Shown here: piece after piece, positions 24,214 to 34,908 of the stretch | Layout: the number at the start of each line of letters is the position of its first letter | Numbering within the stretch: the first letter of the stretch is position 1 | Source: Mytilus trossulus | Lineage: Eukaryota; Mollusca; Bivalvia; Mytilida; Mytilidae | DNA: 64,000 bases | Reading direction: 5' to 3' | Assembly (NCBI RefSeq): GCF_036588685.1 | Contig: NC_086384.1 | Span: forward strand, 58,634,110 to 58,698,109 | The notes under the pieces: generated by a model | Databases searched by the model: none | The model's input: the letters and a program-made list of their open reading frames with translations, nothing else | What the model was told of the DNA's origin: nothing | Position numbers and translations under genes: made by a program

Positions 24214-25573
24214 TGCATTCCATATCTTTTTATTATCAGCGTCGTAAGGGTATAGTCTCAGTGACGTATATCCAACTTTTTTTCATGATATACGTGGCAA
24301 GGTTAAAGTGTAATTGATGTATACTCCATATCTTGTTTATTATCTGTGTTGGAATGATATAATCTCAATGACGTATATTCCATAGCTTGTTATTGTCTGC
24401 GTTCGAAGGTTATAGTCGCATTGACGTACATTCCATATCTGTTTATTATCTGCATCGTCTTATTGACGTATATTTGACAACTTTTTATTATCAATGTCGT
24501 GAGGTTTATTAGTATATTCAACCTCTTTTCATGACATACGTAGCAAGGTTATACATTTTTGTAATCTCATTGATGTATACTCCATATATTTTTATTATAT
24601 TTATCGTAAGGGTATAGTCTCATTGACCATGTTGACATATATTCCATATCTTTTTATTATCTGCGTCGTAGGTGTATAGTTTATATGACGTAAATTCATC
24701 CTCTTTTCGTGACATACGTGGCAACATTTTAGTCTCATTGATGAAAACTCTATATGTTTTTAGTATATGTGTCTTAGAAGTATAGTCTCATTAACGTATA
24801 TTCCATATCTTTTTATTATCTTTGTCGTAAGGGTATAGTCTAATTGACATATATGCCATATCTGTTTATTATCTGCGTCGTAAGGGTATAGTCTCATTGA
24901 CGTACATTCAACCTCTTTTCATGATATACGTGGCAAGGTTATAGTCTAATTGATGTATACTTCATATCTTTTTTATTATCTGTGTCGTAACGGTTTAGTC
25001 TCATTGGCGTATATTCTATATCTTTTGTATTATCAGTGTCGTGATGGTCTAGAGTCTTATTGACGTATATTCCATATCTTTCTATTATCTGTGTCGTAAG
25101 GGTATAGTCTCAGTGATGTACATTCAACCTCTTTTCATGATATACTTGACAAGGTTATAGTCTCATTGATGTATGCTCCATATGTTTTCATTATCTTTGT
25201 CGCAAGGGTAGTGTCTCATTGCCGTATATTCCATATCCTGTTATTATCTGCGTCGTAAGGGTATAGTCTCATTGGCGTATATTCCACATCTTTTTATTAT
25301 CTACCTCGTAAGGATATATTTTCATTGACGTATATTCCACATCGTTTTTATTATCTGTGTCGTAAGGGTATAGTTTAATTGACGTATATTCCATATCTTT
25401 TTGTTATCTGCGTTCTAAGAGTAGAGTCTCATTGACGTATATTCCATATCTTTGTATTTTCTGCATATCTTTATTGTCTGCGTCGCAAGGGTATTATCTC
25501 ATTGACGTATATTCCACATATATTATTATCTGTGTCGTAAAGTATAGTCTAATATAATTGACGTATATTTTTT
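24214..25573 (+). repeat. 53-bp satellite array, block 3 with decaying right edge
   Basis: The array resumes mid-monomer (TGCATTCCATATC) after the 5.5-kb insertion. Monomers are less regular than in block 2, and from about 25480 they lose period and identity ('TATTCCACATATATTATT', 'GACGTATATTTTTTTATC'), fading into unique sequence near 25690. This mirrors the degenerate left edge at 2.6-3.4 kb. Confidence 0.9.
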
Positions 25574-26723
25574 TATCTGTTTGAGAACTGTATGCTAGGT
25601 GTATATGACAAACTTGTATTGTTTTTTTGTTGTTGTATGGTTACTGTTTTATTAATATATGTCACATTAATTAATTTTTTTGTCCATGCGGTACTGTAAC
25701 TGCGGGCCATCATTCTTGTAGAGTACTTGAAATAGTGAAGGTTGGTTCCATAACATTCGAATTCAGTGGTACATATAGGACTAGACAGAACAAAAATTCA
25801 TACATTTAGGTTTCCAGAACAAACAGGAGGTATGGTTGTTTGTTTGTCTTTTCTTATTTGGGGTATAGTTGGGTTGTTTTTTGTTGGTTTTTTTGGGGGG
25901 AGGGGGGGGGGGTGGGGCTATGAACTAAATAATAATAATTACACATAATCAAATAAAACAAAAATCAATTTGGGATGATAAACTGTACTGACAAAAACAA
26001 AGGCAGGAAGGCAGTTCTAGTCACATAAAAATAATCTCACATTTTGAGAAATTTTAAGTCTATTTTCTTAATTTTCTTTTATGTAACTATCTTTAGCCTT
26101 GTCTGTCTTCCATCTACCGTGAGCTTTCAAAAGCCTGTCGGGAACAGAATTACTAGCAGCTGCTGTAGAAACGCTGTTCCTTAATATAAACTATGTAGGC
26201 CAAATAAAGAACAATTTAGGCCTATTTCAGAAAGCGCATCTAAAATAATTTCCCTAGCTCGAGTGTAAAATAGAGGCCTATTCTTGCAGGATAGTTTATG
26301 CTTATCAATAGATTTGAAGTTTTACAGAGCTCTAAAGATGTATTCGTCACCTCCAGCTGGCAAACCTGCAACGCGAAAATATTTTTGTAGCATAAAAACT
26401 TGACACAGGTCTGTACCAGTTCGAGAAATCAAAATAGGGTTAATATGTCGATATCTATCAGTCTTACTTTTTTGAATGTTTGTTTGTAAATGAGAATCCT
26501 TGAACGTTTAATCAGGAGATCGGATATATGCCAACTCATCGTATCTTTGAAACCCGGAAAACCCTAACAACATCATAGCAAAGATTATCAACCTCGACAA
26601 AATTAATTGTCATTTTTTTTTTCGAATTTTGCAATAATATTCTTCAAAATCGTAGGGGTGATGTTTTTTTTCCTTTTCAAAGGTTTGGATAACAATCTTA
26701 CATTGTATATCACCTTCTTATAC
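25574..26723. other. Intergenic with G-run, no gene
   Basis: Satellite traces end by about 25690. A G-rich tract (GGGGGGAGGGGGGGGGGTGG) lies near 25893-25915 and gives a spurious glycine-rich frame. No other supported feature. Confidence 0.5.
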
Positions 26724-26973
26724 CATGTCTAGTAATTTGTCATTTAATATATTGTCATATAAATTCAGATCATGTTCCAACTTAATTAAACAGTACGCTG
26801 CGTTTAAACGGCAGTAGAAACTCCAGATTGAATCAAGTAGTAAAGATAAATAGCAACCGTAAAAACAGTGGAAGGCAAAAACGGTAGATTGTACTTTAAG
26901 CACCAGTGTTTGAATCTTTTAAAATATCCCTTATATTCATTCAAATTATTTTCAATTTTTGAAGCAGTTATTA
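26724..26973 (-). pseudogene. Tyrosine-recombinase N-terminal exon, frameshifted
   Basis: Downstream of a good minus-strand acceptor (TTTGTTTATGTTCAG, AG at 26975-26974) the frame reads KIENNLNEYKGYFKRFKHWC, then LPFLPSTVFTVAIYL and LIQSGVSTA. This matches the pattern of the SAM-like core-binding domain of phage-integrase/Crypton-type recombinases (Y..F.RW..WC...LP..P......YL..L...G.S). A stop follows at once, but a neighbouring frame continues with AAY, IKLEHDLNL and NDKLLDMV, the expected next helix ('IKW.HD'). Two extra bases near 26812 explain the break. The exon can end at a donor (ATG|GTATAAG, GT at 26723-26722). The catalytic R-H-R-Y domain is absent, so it cannot act as a recombinase. 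Confidence 0.55.
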
Positions 26974-27029
26974 CTGAACATAAACAAACTGTTAGAGCTT
27001 TCAAGTCAGGATTATAACAATGCTTTAAA

Positions 27030-27290
27030 AGAGGGACGAAAGATACCAAAGGGGCAGTCAAGCTCATTAATCTAAACTTAAACAAATAAACTGACAACGC
27101 CATGGCTAAAAATGAAAAAGACAAACAGACAAACAATAGTACACATGATACAAAAAAGAAAACTAAAGATAAAACAACACGAACCCCACCAAAAACTAGG
27201 AGTGATCTCGGGTGCTCCGGAAGGGTAAGCGATTCTGCTCTACATGTGGCACCCGTCGTGTTGCTTATGTGATAATAAATCCGGTAAAAA
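27030..27290 (-). repeat. Dispersed bivalve repeat, minus copy
   Basis: On the minus strand this reads 'GGAGCACCCGAGATCAC', 'TTTTTGGTGGGGTTCGTG', 'GCCATGGCGTTGTCAG' and 'TCTTTCGTCCCTC'. I recognise this run as a repeat spread through mussel genomes. A shorter relative is at 55330-55470 on the plus strand. It supplies the N-terminal 40 residues of an open frame that runs into the recombinase exon; those residues are not part of the recombinase. Confidence 0.7.
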
Positions 27291-27700
27291 GTCTTATTTG
27301 GTAGGTCACATGCATGAAAGGGAAGGGGATCGGAGCTACGACGTAAGGAACATATTCGATATAATTTGTGAAACGGTTATTCCATAACGGTCAACCAACT
27401 CGTGATGGAGTACGTAAAATTTACGAAGGAATGCTTTCATGATTTAAGGATTCCCAATGTGAATGTTTGAATCTAAACTGCAAAATAAATAAATGAAATC
27501 AATTTGATTTGAAAAATCATTAACTAAGCTCTATATGTAAAAGCATTTATTCAAAATACTCTCAATTTTGATTTACAAGTATACTAACAGACTAAATGTG
27601 TAAGATAAAATATAACAACATTAAAACTAAATGATATTTTGAGTAACCATAACAGGATTATTTTCTTTGTAAAATTCAACAATACATGCTAAAATAAATT
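27291..27700. other. Intergenic, no gene seen
   Basis: Short AT-rich unique stretch with stops in all frames. Confidence 0.45.
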
Positions 27701-27704
27701 GACA

Positions 27705-27975
27705 CTCGAACGGAACATAAGTCATGCGTGTTAGAAACCCGAGCGGTACTTATTTCTGTCGAATCGAAACACACAAAATCAAACAGAATAATGCTCAAAC
27801 GAGACTTTGGTGAATGCGTGCTAGATGCCAAATCGGGACTTATCTCTTCAAACTAAAACAACACAATGCCCAAACGGGACTTGTGTTAATGTGTTAGAGG
27901 CCCAAAATGGGACTTATCTCTTCATTGAAGAACAAATCATAAATCAATATAATGCCCAATCGGGACTTATTTATA
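27705..27975 (+). repeat. Diverged tandem repeat, 'GCCCAAACGGGACTT' type
   Basis: 'GTGTTAGA' followed by a 'CCCAAAACGGGACTTATCTC'-like block occurs near 27727, 27815 and 27890, with extra 'AATGCCCAA.CGGGACTT' motifs at 27865 and 27950. Isolated relatives lie near 28355 and 28490. About three to four units of 75-90 bases, well diverged. Confidence 0.55.
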
Positions 27976-27999
27976 TTTCTACATTGGTTAGAGGTATAG

Positions 28000-28290
28000 G
28001 GGGAGGGTTGAGATCTCACAAACATGTTTAACCCCGCCGCATTTTTGCGCCTGTCCCAAGTCAGGAGCCTCTGGCCTTTGTTAGTCTTGTATTATTTTTT
28101 TATTAGTTTCTTGTGTACAATTTGGAAATTAGTATGGCGTTCATTATCACTGAACTAGTATATATTTGTTTAGGGGCCAGCTGAAAGACGCCTCCGGGTG
28201 CGGGAATTTCTCGCTACATTGAAGACCTGTTGGTGACCTTCTGCTGTTGTTTTTTTATTTGGTCGGGTTGTTGTCTCTTTGACACATTCC
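28000..28290 (-). repeat. Composite dispersed repeat
   Basis: The first part ('AACCCCGCCGCATTTTTGC', 'CTGTCCCAAGTCAGGAGCC') is the reverse complement of the middle of the 10411-10952 family. The second ('GGGGCCAGCTGAAAGACGCC', 'TGTCTCTTTGACACATTCCC') is another dispersed segment I recognise from mussel genomes. No gene. Confidence 0.65.
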
Positions 28291-28569
28291 CCATTTCCAT
28301 TCTCAATTTTATTATCTCTGAAATAAAAAAAGAATTTACTAAATAAACCAAGGTTATGCCCCAACGGCACTTAAGTAAGTGCACAAGACGGTTTAAACGA
28401 TTTGTTCTCTAAAAATGCATATTAACTCCAATTCTAATTATGCTCAACATGTGCGTGTCGATTTTTTTAATTTTTTTATATAAATGCAATGCCAAAACGG
28501 GTTTAGTCGCAAACTACTAGTATACCACCGAAAAAAATAAGAATAACAATAATAAATTAAAAACCAATT

Positions 28570-29290
28570 GTTCAGAGAACCATTGATGGTCTTTCCACCA
28601 GTAAGGATATTTTTTTATATGAAAATATTAAAAATTTGGTTTTAAAAGTCAATTGAACCGTCAAATGACAGCTTATTGAACGTTGATTCCAAAAATGTAT
28701 GGTTTCTATGGAAAAAGATATAGATAAGGGAGATAATTGTTAACTTCCGGTTCAAACGACGTAATTTCCGGTATAGTTTGATAGTTTAATTGACACTGAT
28801 TCCAAAAATATATGGTTCTATATACTTTTACATTTATTTAGAACAAAAAATAGCTACTTCCGGTAAACAAAAGGTCACTTCCGGTTGGCTTTTACAAGGT
28901 CACATTGCTTGCAACCTATTGCAAAAAGTCCCATGTCTTTATCATGTATACATATGAGGTAAAAGCAAAGGTCAAAATCTAGAACGTTAATTTTGCCAAT
29001 GACCTTGAGCTCAATTTCAAGGTCATCAACCAAGGACCTCAAATCAAAAGACTTTAGTCCTCTACTTTATATTGTTTATGAGTTATATTACCATACATAT
29101 GATATTAGATATAAAAAGGGGGAAAACTCACGTCAAATGTCTACGTACCCTTTCGACTAAAATTTATGTGTTACTACATGTCGTAACTAACAATTTTATG
29201 AAAATATTTTGTCAATATCTTATATTGTTCGGCTTAGGGGATATAAACTCTAGTAGGGAATGTCACAGTATATACCCGGTCTAAGACCTG
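28570..29290. repeat. Dispersed repeat with ACTTCCGGT motifs
   Basis: Contains repeated ACTTCCGGT, 'ATTCCAAAAATGTATGG' (two versions about 115 bases apart) and 'AAGGTCA' motifs. I recognise this texture as a widespread mussel intergenic repeat. Boundaries are approximate. The open frame at 29072-29284 lies in it and has no protein-like signature. Confidence 0.45.
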
Positions 29291-29294
29291 AATA

Positions 29295-29605
29295 ACATAT
29301 AATATTCCACATCTTTTTATTATCTGCGTCGTAAGAGTATAGTCTCATTGACATATACTACACATCGTTTTATTATCTGCGTCGAAAGTGTATAGTCGGA
29401 TCAACGTAAATTCCAAATCTTCTTAATACATGCGATATGAGGGTATAGTCTCATTGATGTATATTCAACATCTTTTTATTATCTGTGTCGTAAGGAAATA
29501 GTCTCAATGACGTATATTACATATAGTTTAATCATCTGTGTCGTAAGGGTATATTCTCATTGACCATCTTCTTTATTATCTGCGTCGTAAGGGTACAGTT
29601 TCATT
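29295..29605 (+). repeat. Isolated block of the 53-bp satellite
   Basis: About six diverged monomers ('TATTCCACATCTTTTTATTA', 'TCTGCGTCGTAAGAG', 'GTATAGTCTCATTGACATA') lie 3.7 kb beyond the main array. They end at a GAAGATGTGGTATGAG junction with a SINE-like copy. Confidence 0.85.
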
Positions 29606-29700
29606 GAAGATGTGGTATGAGTGCCAATTAGCAAATCTCTCCCAAAGCCAGAATTTATAAAAGTTAACCGGGAAGTCATTATTAAGTAATGTATACATAC
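29606..29700 (+). mobile_element. SINE-like 'GATGTGGTATG' fragment, plus copy
   Basis: Starts 'GAAGATGTGGTATGAGTGCC' and keeps similarity to the family for about 95 bases. It faces the full-length minus copy ending at 30340, so the two make an inverted pair about 640 bases apart. Confidence 0.7.
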
Positions 29701-29844
29701 ACAAATTCATGAATCTACATTATGTCGATACCTGTATCTTGGCATTGCACAAGGTCATGCACTCTGACTGTTTAAGACGTCTTTACACTAAATCCACTGG
29801 ATGTTGGATGAGTACAGATTGATAATTTAGTCTGAGATGCATGA

Positions 29845-30340
29845 TTTTTTTGTAATTATTTGTTAAAGGCTTTAAACTAGCTGTCACTTAACTGCGAGGA
29901 CTCTCGGGTGTCTTTTTGTTGTTGGGATGTTCAAGTACCCGGCCACGTCGACTTCTATTGTTGTCCATCTGATGAGTTTTCATATTGTACTGTTATACCT
30001 CTGTCCCAGGTAAGGGGAGGGTTGTGATCCTGATAACATGTGTCACCCCACCACATTATGTTTGTATTTGCCTGTCCCAATTCAGCAGCCTGTAATTCAG
30101 TGGTTGTCGTCTGTTTATATGTTACATATTTGTGTTTCGTTAATTTTTTTATATATAATGAGGCTATAAATTTTTTCGTTTGAATTGTTTTACACTGTCA
30201 TTTCGGGGCCTTTTATAGCTGACTATGCGGTATGGGCTTTGCTCATTTTTGAAGGCCGTACGGTGACCTATAGTTGTTAATTTCTGTGTCATTTTGGTTT
30301 CTTGTGGAGAGTTGTCTCATTAGCAATCATACCACATCTT
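29845..30340 (-). mobile_element. SINE-like element, minus full-length copy
   Basis: The reverse complement of the family seen at 10411-10952. The 5' end (AAGATGTGGTATGATTGC on the minus strand) is at about 30340, and the distal landmarks 'AACTAGCTGTCA' and 'AACTGCGAG' fall near 29876-29900 (read on the plus strand). Similarity to 10411-10952 runs through the whole length. Confidence 0.85.
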
Positions 30341-31053
30341 CTTTTTTTATATATACCTCCCTATTATCTAAATAGAAACACACGAATACACTTAAAACAA
30401 ATCATACAGTTTAATATAAATAGAACTTCTAATAACTTAATCTGTTGTTTGATGTCGAGTTGCAAATATGTCATGCCTATTCCGAACGAGAACAAATGGG
30501 CAGTCTATATTAAATGTAAGTTTTCCAGGATATAAAAACAAGAAATGAAATGAAAACCGGAAACCAGTCAATGAGACAGCAAACCGACAACACCATACAA
30601 TTTTTAATGTGTTTCGATTTTATTTTAAACCGACACATTCGTAAAGAATATTTGTTTCGAATACCAAATATAATGCTGAGGCATATGACGTAAATAAAAA
30701 TGTTTTCTTAAACAATGTGTAAATGGTTTTAAAAGATATCATGCAATATAATTTGAATTTTGTGTTCTTCTTCAAACATCACACAGTTAGTGGATGTGTA
30801 TCAAAGAACAACACATCTTTACAGCATTACTTTACATTCCCATATAAAGATGATTTGTTATCACACACAAAGCGTTGAGCACACCAAACATCTACATAAC
30901 AAATGTGTTAATATTGTCTGTAACCTAAACACGAACTACAATTGTACAGATCATGACATTCAGTTAAAAAAAGGTAGATAGAAAATAAAACAAAAACAAA
31001 CAGATCCAAGTCCAAATAAATTCATTGTCTAAAAGATTTAGTCATGTTCATTT
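30341..31053. other. 3' flank of the NHL exon, no other gene
   Basis: AT-rich sequence. Minus-strand polyadenylation hexamers are possible near 30603-30624 (ATTAAA/AATAAA), about 430 bases beyond the NHL stop. The two plus-strand frames here (30302, 30760) lack protein-like features. Confidence 0.4.
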
Positions 31054-31874
31054 CTATTGCTTTTTGACGTCAAAAAGAAAAGCATCACAATCATTACAAA
31101 CAAGCAGACTATTTTCTTTTTTGTCAAAATAAATTCCCCACGGTTCATCCAATCCATCTGATTTGGTTAGAAGTTCTCTATGATGTTTCCCATCATCTGA
31201 TACAACTACTACAATGTCTTTCATATAATCAGTCACATAAACATTCTCTTCATCATCTGTTGTCACACGACGTAAATCTTGAATTTCGTCCTTTTTAAAT
31301 TTCCACATTACTTTTCCTTCTAACGAGCAGCAGTATATTGATGTATAGTCTATACAGACCAACCTGTCTCTGTCTACTGTAATGTCGGTGATATGGTCTG
31401 AAGGTACCGGTATAGTACGTATTACTTTACCTGCCAGGTCCATCACATGTATTATACTCCTATCAATAACAACGTACAGGTTATTATCATTATATGATAT
31501 TCCGCGGCAGTAACCACTGGTGTTAATTGTACTGGTGATAGAACGTGTAGATATATTTATTATCAGTATGATTCTGTCACTACCACAGGAGAGTGCTACA
31601 GTATTACTATCTACGTATGTTATATAATGTTGTTCATAGGACAGAGGAATGTGATGTATATCAATACCGTCTGGATTGCAAATAATAAGTCGTTTATTAT
31701 TATAGTCGGTAAACACTAATGTATTGCCTGTTTTAATGCAGCTAGAAATGCTAAGATTTTCATGTGTTGAATTTTTTATATTTATCTGTTTACGCAAAAT
31801 GACAGAAACAGGAAGGTTGTATTTGACGGGTGTTTGAGCTTGGGTAAATGATTCTTCTGTGTTTGTTGTGTTTT
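31054..31874 (-). CDS. NHL/TRIM-like beta-propeller protein, 3'-terminal exon
   Basis: About 273 codons follow a strong acceptor (T-rich tract then CTTTTTTAG, AG at 31876-31875) and end at TAG (31056-31054). The first two bases complete a split codon, so the exon enters in the '1 base + 2' phase. The protein shows five to six degenerate propeller blades: LVFTDYNNKRLIICNPDG, VALSCGSDRIILIINI, LYVVIDRSIIHVMDLAGKVI, LVCIDYTSIYCCSLEGKV and NVYVTDYMKDIVVVVSDDGK, closing with LLTKSDGLDEPWGIYFD and LLVCN. This is the usual C-terminus of bivalve B-box/TRIM2-3-like proteins, where it binds protein or RNA partners. No RING, B-box or coiled coil is seen within 1.5 kb upstream, so the 5' exons are either distant or lost. 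Calling it a full TRIM protein would go beyond the sequence. Confidence 0.75.
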
Positions 31875-33158
31875 CTAAAAAAGATAAAAACAAAAAAATA
31901 TGAACAAATATCTGAAAATAGGATTGAATGTTGTAACATTAATCATTTGGTTAAGTAAACTATGGAATGTTAATTTGGAAAAAAATAGGTGGATATTTTT
32001 GGCAGATCGACTTCATTTAAATCGGTTACTACACATGCTAATCATTATTCGGCGGCTTTGTTTTCACTTTTGCACATTATCCTGTATTTTGTGTTAAAGA
32101 ATATTCCTTTCATCCGGTTTTAAGAAAAGTTATTTATTTCCACAGCATTCTTCCCCCAATTCAAGCAGTGAGAAATGGGAGAGATTAAAAGCAAGAGAAA
32201 TGTGTTGAGCAATTCATGTACTGGACAGACCTATCCAGTGGGAGAAATAATTTGTTTGGAGCTATCTATCTATGTCATAATCTAGCAAAAATGTTGTATA
32301 AGCTTCCCTTATTCTTTCTACCATGAACGTTATTCAATATATTGTTGTTCTTTAAGGATACATATGCATTTATTGTCTTTTTCGCGTTTTTTTCTCTCGG
32401 AATTCACAAAACCAACTGATAAAAACTACTAACCAAATTGAAAACTTAGTCACAATGAATAAAAGTAGAAACACACAAGAAATATTGGAAAGATTGATGT
32501 ATTGCTTGTTGGTTGCCTAAAGTCCAGTGACTAATATTTCATGCATGTTCAGGATGAAAAACATGACAGTCTGGGATACATGAGGGTATATTGGTTAGGG
32601 ACAAGCAAGTTGCCTTGTAACAGGCCCCTACGAGCCCCTCAACGAGTTGATACAAGGCTGTTTAATTAACTGAGAGCGTGGCACTCTTTCACCATATACA
32701 CGAGACATCGGATTTAATGTCATCATTCTGACCAGATTTGGCTCAATTTCCTTTACATCGCACACAGCCAAACAGACGCCCACGTTGGCCAAAAATGTAT
32801 TGACGAATGAATTGAAACACACCTAAGCTATATTGATATTGGTTAGAAAAGTGGATTTGCTTATTTTTGTTTTCTTTTAATTTTATCATTGCAGTCATTT
32901 ATGACATGTATGAGTTGAGTTTTCTATACAATACGAGTCAACGTGGCATGATATGGAGGGGCTTCTGTTTTATAATGACTTACTTTTAAGAAATGACCTT
33001 AAGCTTTTAGTTCTATTTTCATTTTGAAAATGAACCAAACATTTGCCACTGGAAGTTTCAAGCTAACAACAATTCAACAATGTATCACTTATGAAATTAC
33101 CATATAGAAAGGATTTGTGTTATTTGTTTGCTATAATCGTCAGGACTTAAATAATTTG
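31875..33158. other. Upstream of the NHL exon, no exon identified
   Basis: No cysteine/histidine-rich frame that could be a B-box or RING was found on the minus strand. A minus-strand relative of the dispersed 'CCACTGGAC' motif lies near 32510-32545. The 64-codon minus frame at 32628-32822 (with RVYGERVPRSQLIKQPC) is unassigned and may belong to a dispersed repeat. Confidence 0.4.
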
Positions 33159-33380
33159 TATGCCCCATTTATGGGCATTATATTTCCTGGTCTGTGCTTC
33201 TGTTCGTCCGTCCCGCTTCAGATTCAATTTTTGGTCGAGGTAGTTTTGGATGAAGTTGAAGTCCAATCATTCCAATGTTAATGCCAAATTAGAGATTTTA
33301 CCCCAGTTCTAAGGTCCACTGAACAAAGAAAATGATAGTGCGGATGGGGCATCCGTGTATTTGGAACATATTCTTGTTTA
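33159..33380 (+). repeat. Dispersed 'TATGCCCCAT' bivalve repeat
   Basis: Landmarks 'TATGCCCCATTTATGGGC', 'GTTCGTCCGTCCCGCTTCAG', 'GGTCGAGGTAGTTTTGGATG', 'GAAGTTGAAGTCCAATCA' and 'GGGGCATCCGTGTA' occur in the order typical of a very common mussel and oyster intergenic repeat, with an internal deletion. Confidence 0.8.
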
Positions 33381-33412
33381 TAAATAGTAAGGGAATTCAA
33401 ATACACTTGTGT

Positions 33413-33560
33413 GCACCTTACACCAAAGTGTGCTGTCAACATGTTCTTACTAGCGTTATACACATATGTGTGCTGTCAACATGTTACTGATGGCGTAAGG
33501 CACCAATGTGTTTTGTCAACATGTTATTGAATGCGTTATACACCTATATGTGCTGTCAAC
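33413..33560 (-). repeat. 40-bp satellite, inverted leading units
   Basis: About four units run in the opposite direction to the rest of the array ('TGCTGTCAACATGTTATTGA', 'GCGTTATACACCTATATGTG'). The switch is at CTGTCAACATGTTATTGACAG (about 33553-33573), a small palindrome, after which all units are in the plus orientation. Confidence 0.85.
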
Positions 33561-34680
33561 ATGTTATTGACAGAACACATTGGTGCATAGTGCGACCAAT
33601 AAGATGTTGACAGGACATTGGTGTATAACGCCATCAACAACATGTTGACAGGACATTCGTGTACAACGCCATCAATAACATGTTGAGAACATTGGTGTAA
33701 AACGCCATCAATAACATGTTGACAGGACAGTCGTGTACAACGCCATCAATAACATGTTGACAGCACACATAGGTGTATAACGCCATCAATAACATGTTGA
33801 CAGCACACATAGGTGTATAACGCCATCAATAACATGTTGACAGCACACATAGGTGTATAACGCCATCAATAAGATGTTGACAGGACATTGGTGTATCACC
33901 CAATCAATAACATGTTGACAGCACACATTGGTGTATAACGTCATCGAGAACATGTTGACAGCACACATTGGTGTAAAACGCCATCAATAATATGTTGACA
34001 GCACATATTGGTGTATAACGCCATCAATAACATGATTACAGGACATTGTTGTATAACGCAATCAATAACATGTTGACAACATTGGTGTATAACGCCATCG
34101 AGAACATATTGACAGCACACATTGGTGTAGAACGCCACCGATAAAATGTTGACAGAACATTGGTATACCTGTTGACAGCACACATAGGTGCCTAACGCCA
34201 TCGATAACATGTTGGCAGCACAAATAGGTGTATAACGCATTTACTAACATGTTGACCGAACACTTTTGTAACTAACGCCATCAAAAACATGTTGACAGCA
34301 CACATAGGTGTATAACGCCATTGAGAATATGTTGACAGCACATATTGGTGTATAACGCCATCGATAACATGTTGACAGGACATTGGTATATAACGCCATC
34401 GATAACATGTTGACAGCACACATAGGTGTATAACGCCATCAATAATATGTTGACAGCACATATTGGTGTATAACGTCATCGAGAACATGTTGACAGCACA
34501 CATTGGTGTAAAACGCCATCAATAATATGTTGACAGCACATATTGGTGTATAACGCCATCGATAACATGTTGACAGGACATTGGTATATAACGCCATCGA
34601 TAACATGTTGACAGCACACATAGGTGTATAACGCCATCAATAACATGTTGACAGCACACATAGGTGTATAACGCCATCGG

Positions 34681-34714
34681 GACCACCATTGTCGTCCCTT
34701 GATTTTCGTTGTTT
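34681..34714 (+). repeat. Non-satellite 34-bp insert, copy 1
   Basis: 'GACCACCATTGTCGTCCCTT' followed by GATTTTCGTTGTTT interrupts the array. It recurs at 34875-34908 and, in shorter form, at 36759-36791, where it leads into the unique spacer. The first two copies probably arose by duplication of the array edge. Confidence 0.85.
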
Positions 34715-34874
34715 CAATAACATGTTGACAGGACATTGGTGTATAACCCCATCAATAACATGTTGACAGCACACATGGTTGTATAACTTCATCGAGAACA
34801 TGTTGACATACCACATTGGTGTATAACGCCATCAATAACATGTTGACAGCACACATAGGTGTATAACGCCATCG

Positions 34875-34908
34875 AGACCACCATTGTCGTCCCTTGATTT
34901 TCGTTGTT
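34875..34908 (+). repeat. Non-satellite 34-bp insert, copy 2
   Basis: Same insert as at 34681, 194 bases downstream with the same flanking units, so the block containing it was duplicated in tandem. Confidence 0.85.

Noticed and set aside
25766..25948. Small frame ending in a glycine-rich stretch
   Set aside because: The glycines come from a G homopolymer. No splice site and no third-base variation, unlike the exon at 135-276.
26974..27136. N-terminal 50 residues of the open frame reaching the recombinase exon
   Set aside because: This part lies mostly in a dispersed repeat (27030-27290) read in frame; the exon starts at the acceptor at 26973.
32628..32822. 64-codon minus frame, considered as an upstream exon of the NHL gene
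   Set aside because: No B-box/RING residues and no donor with the needed phase; may be part of a dispersed repeat.
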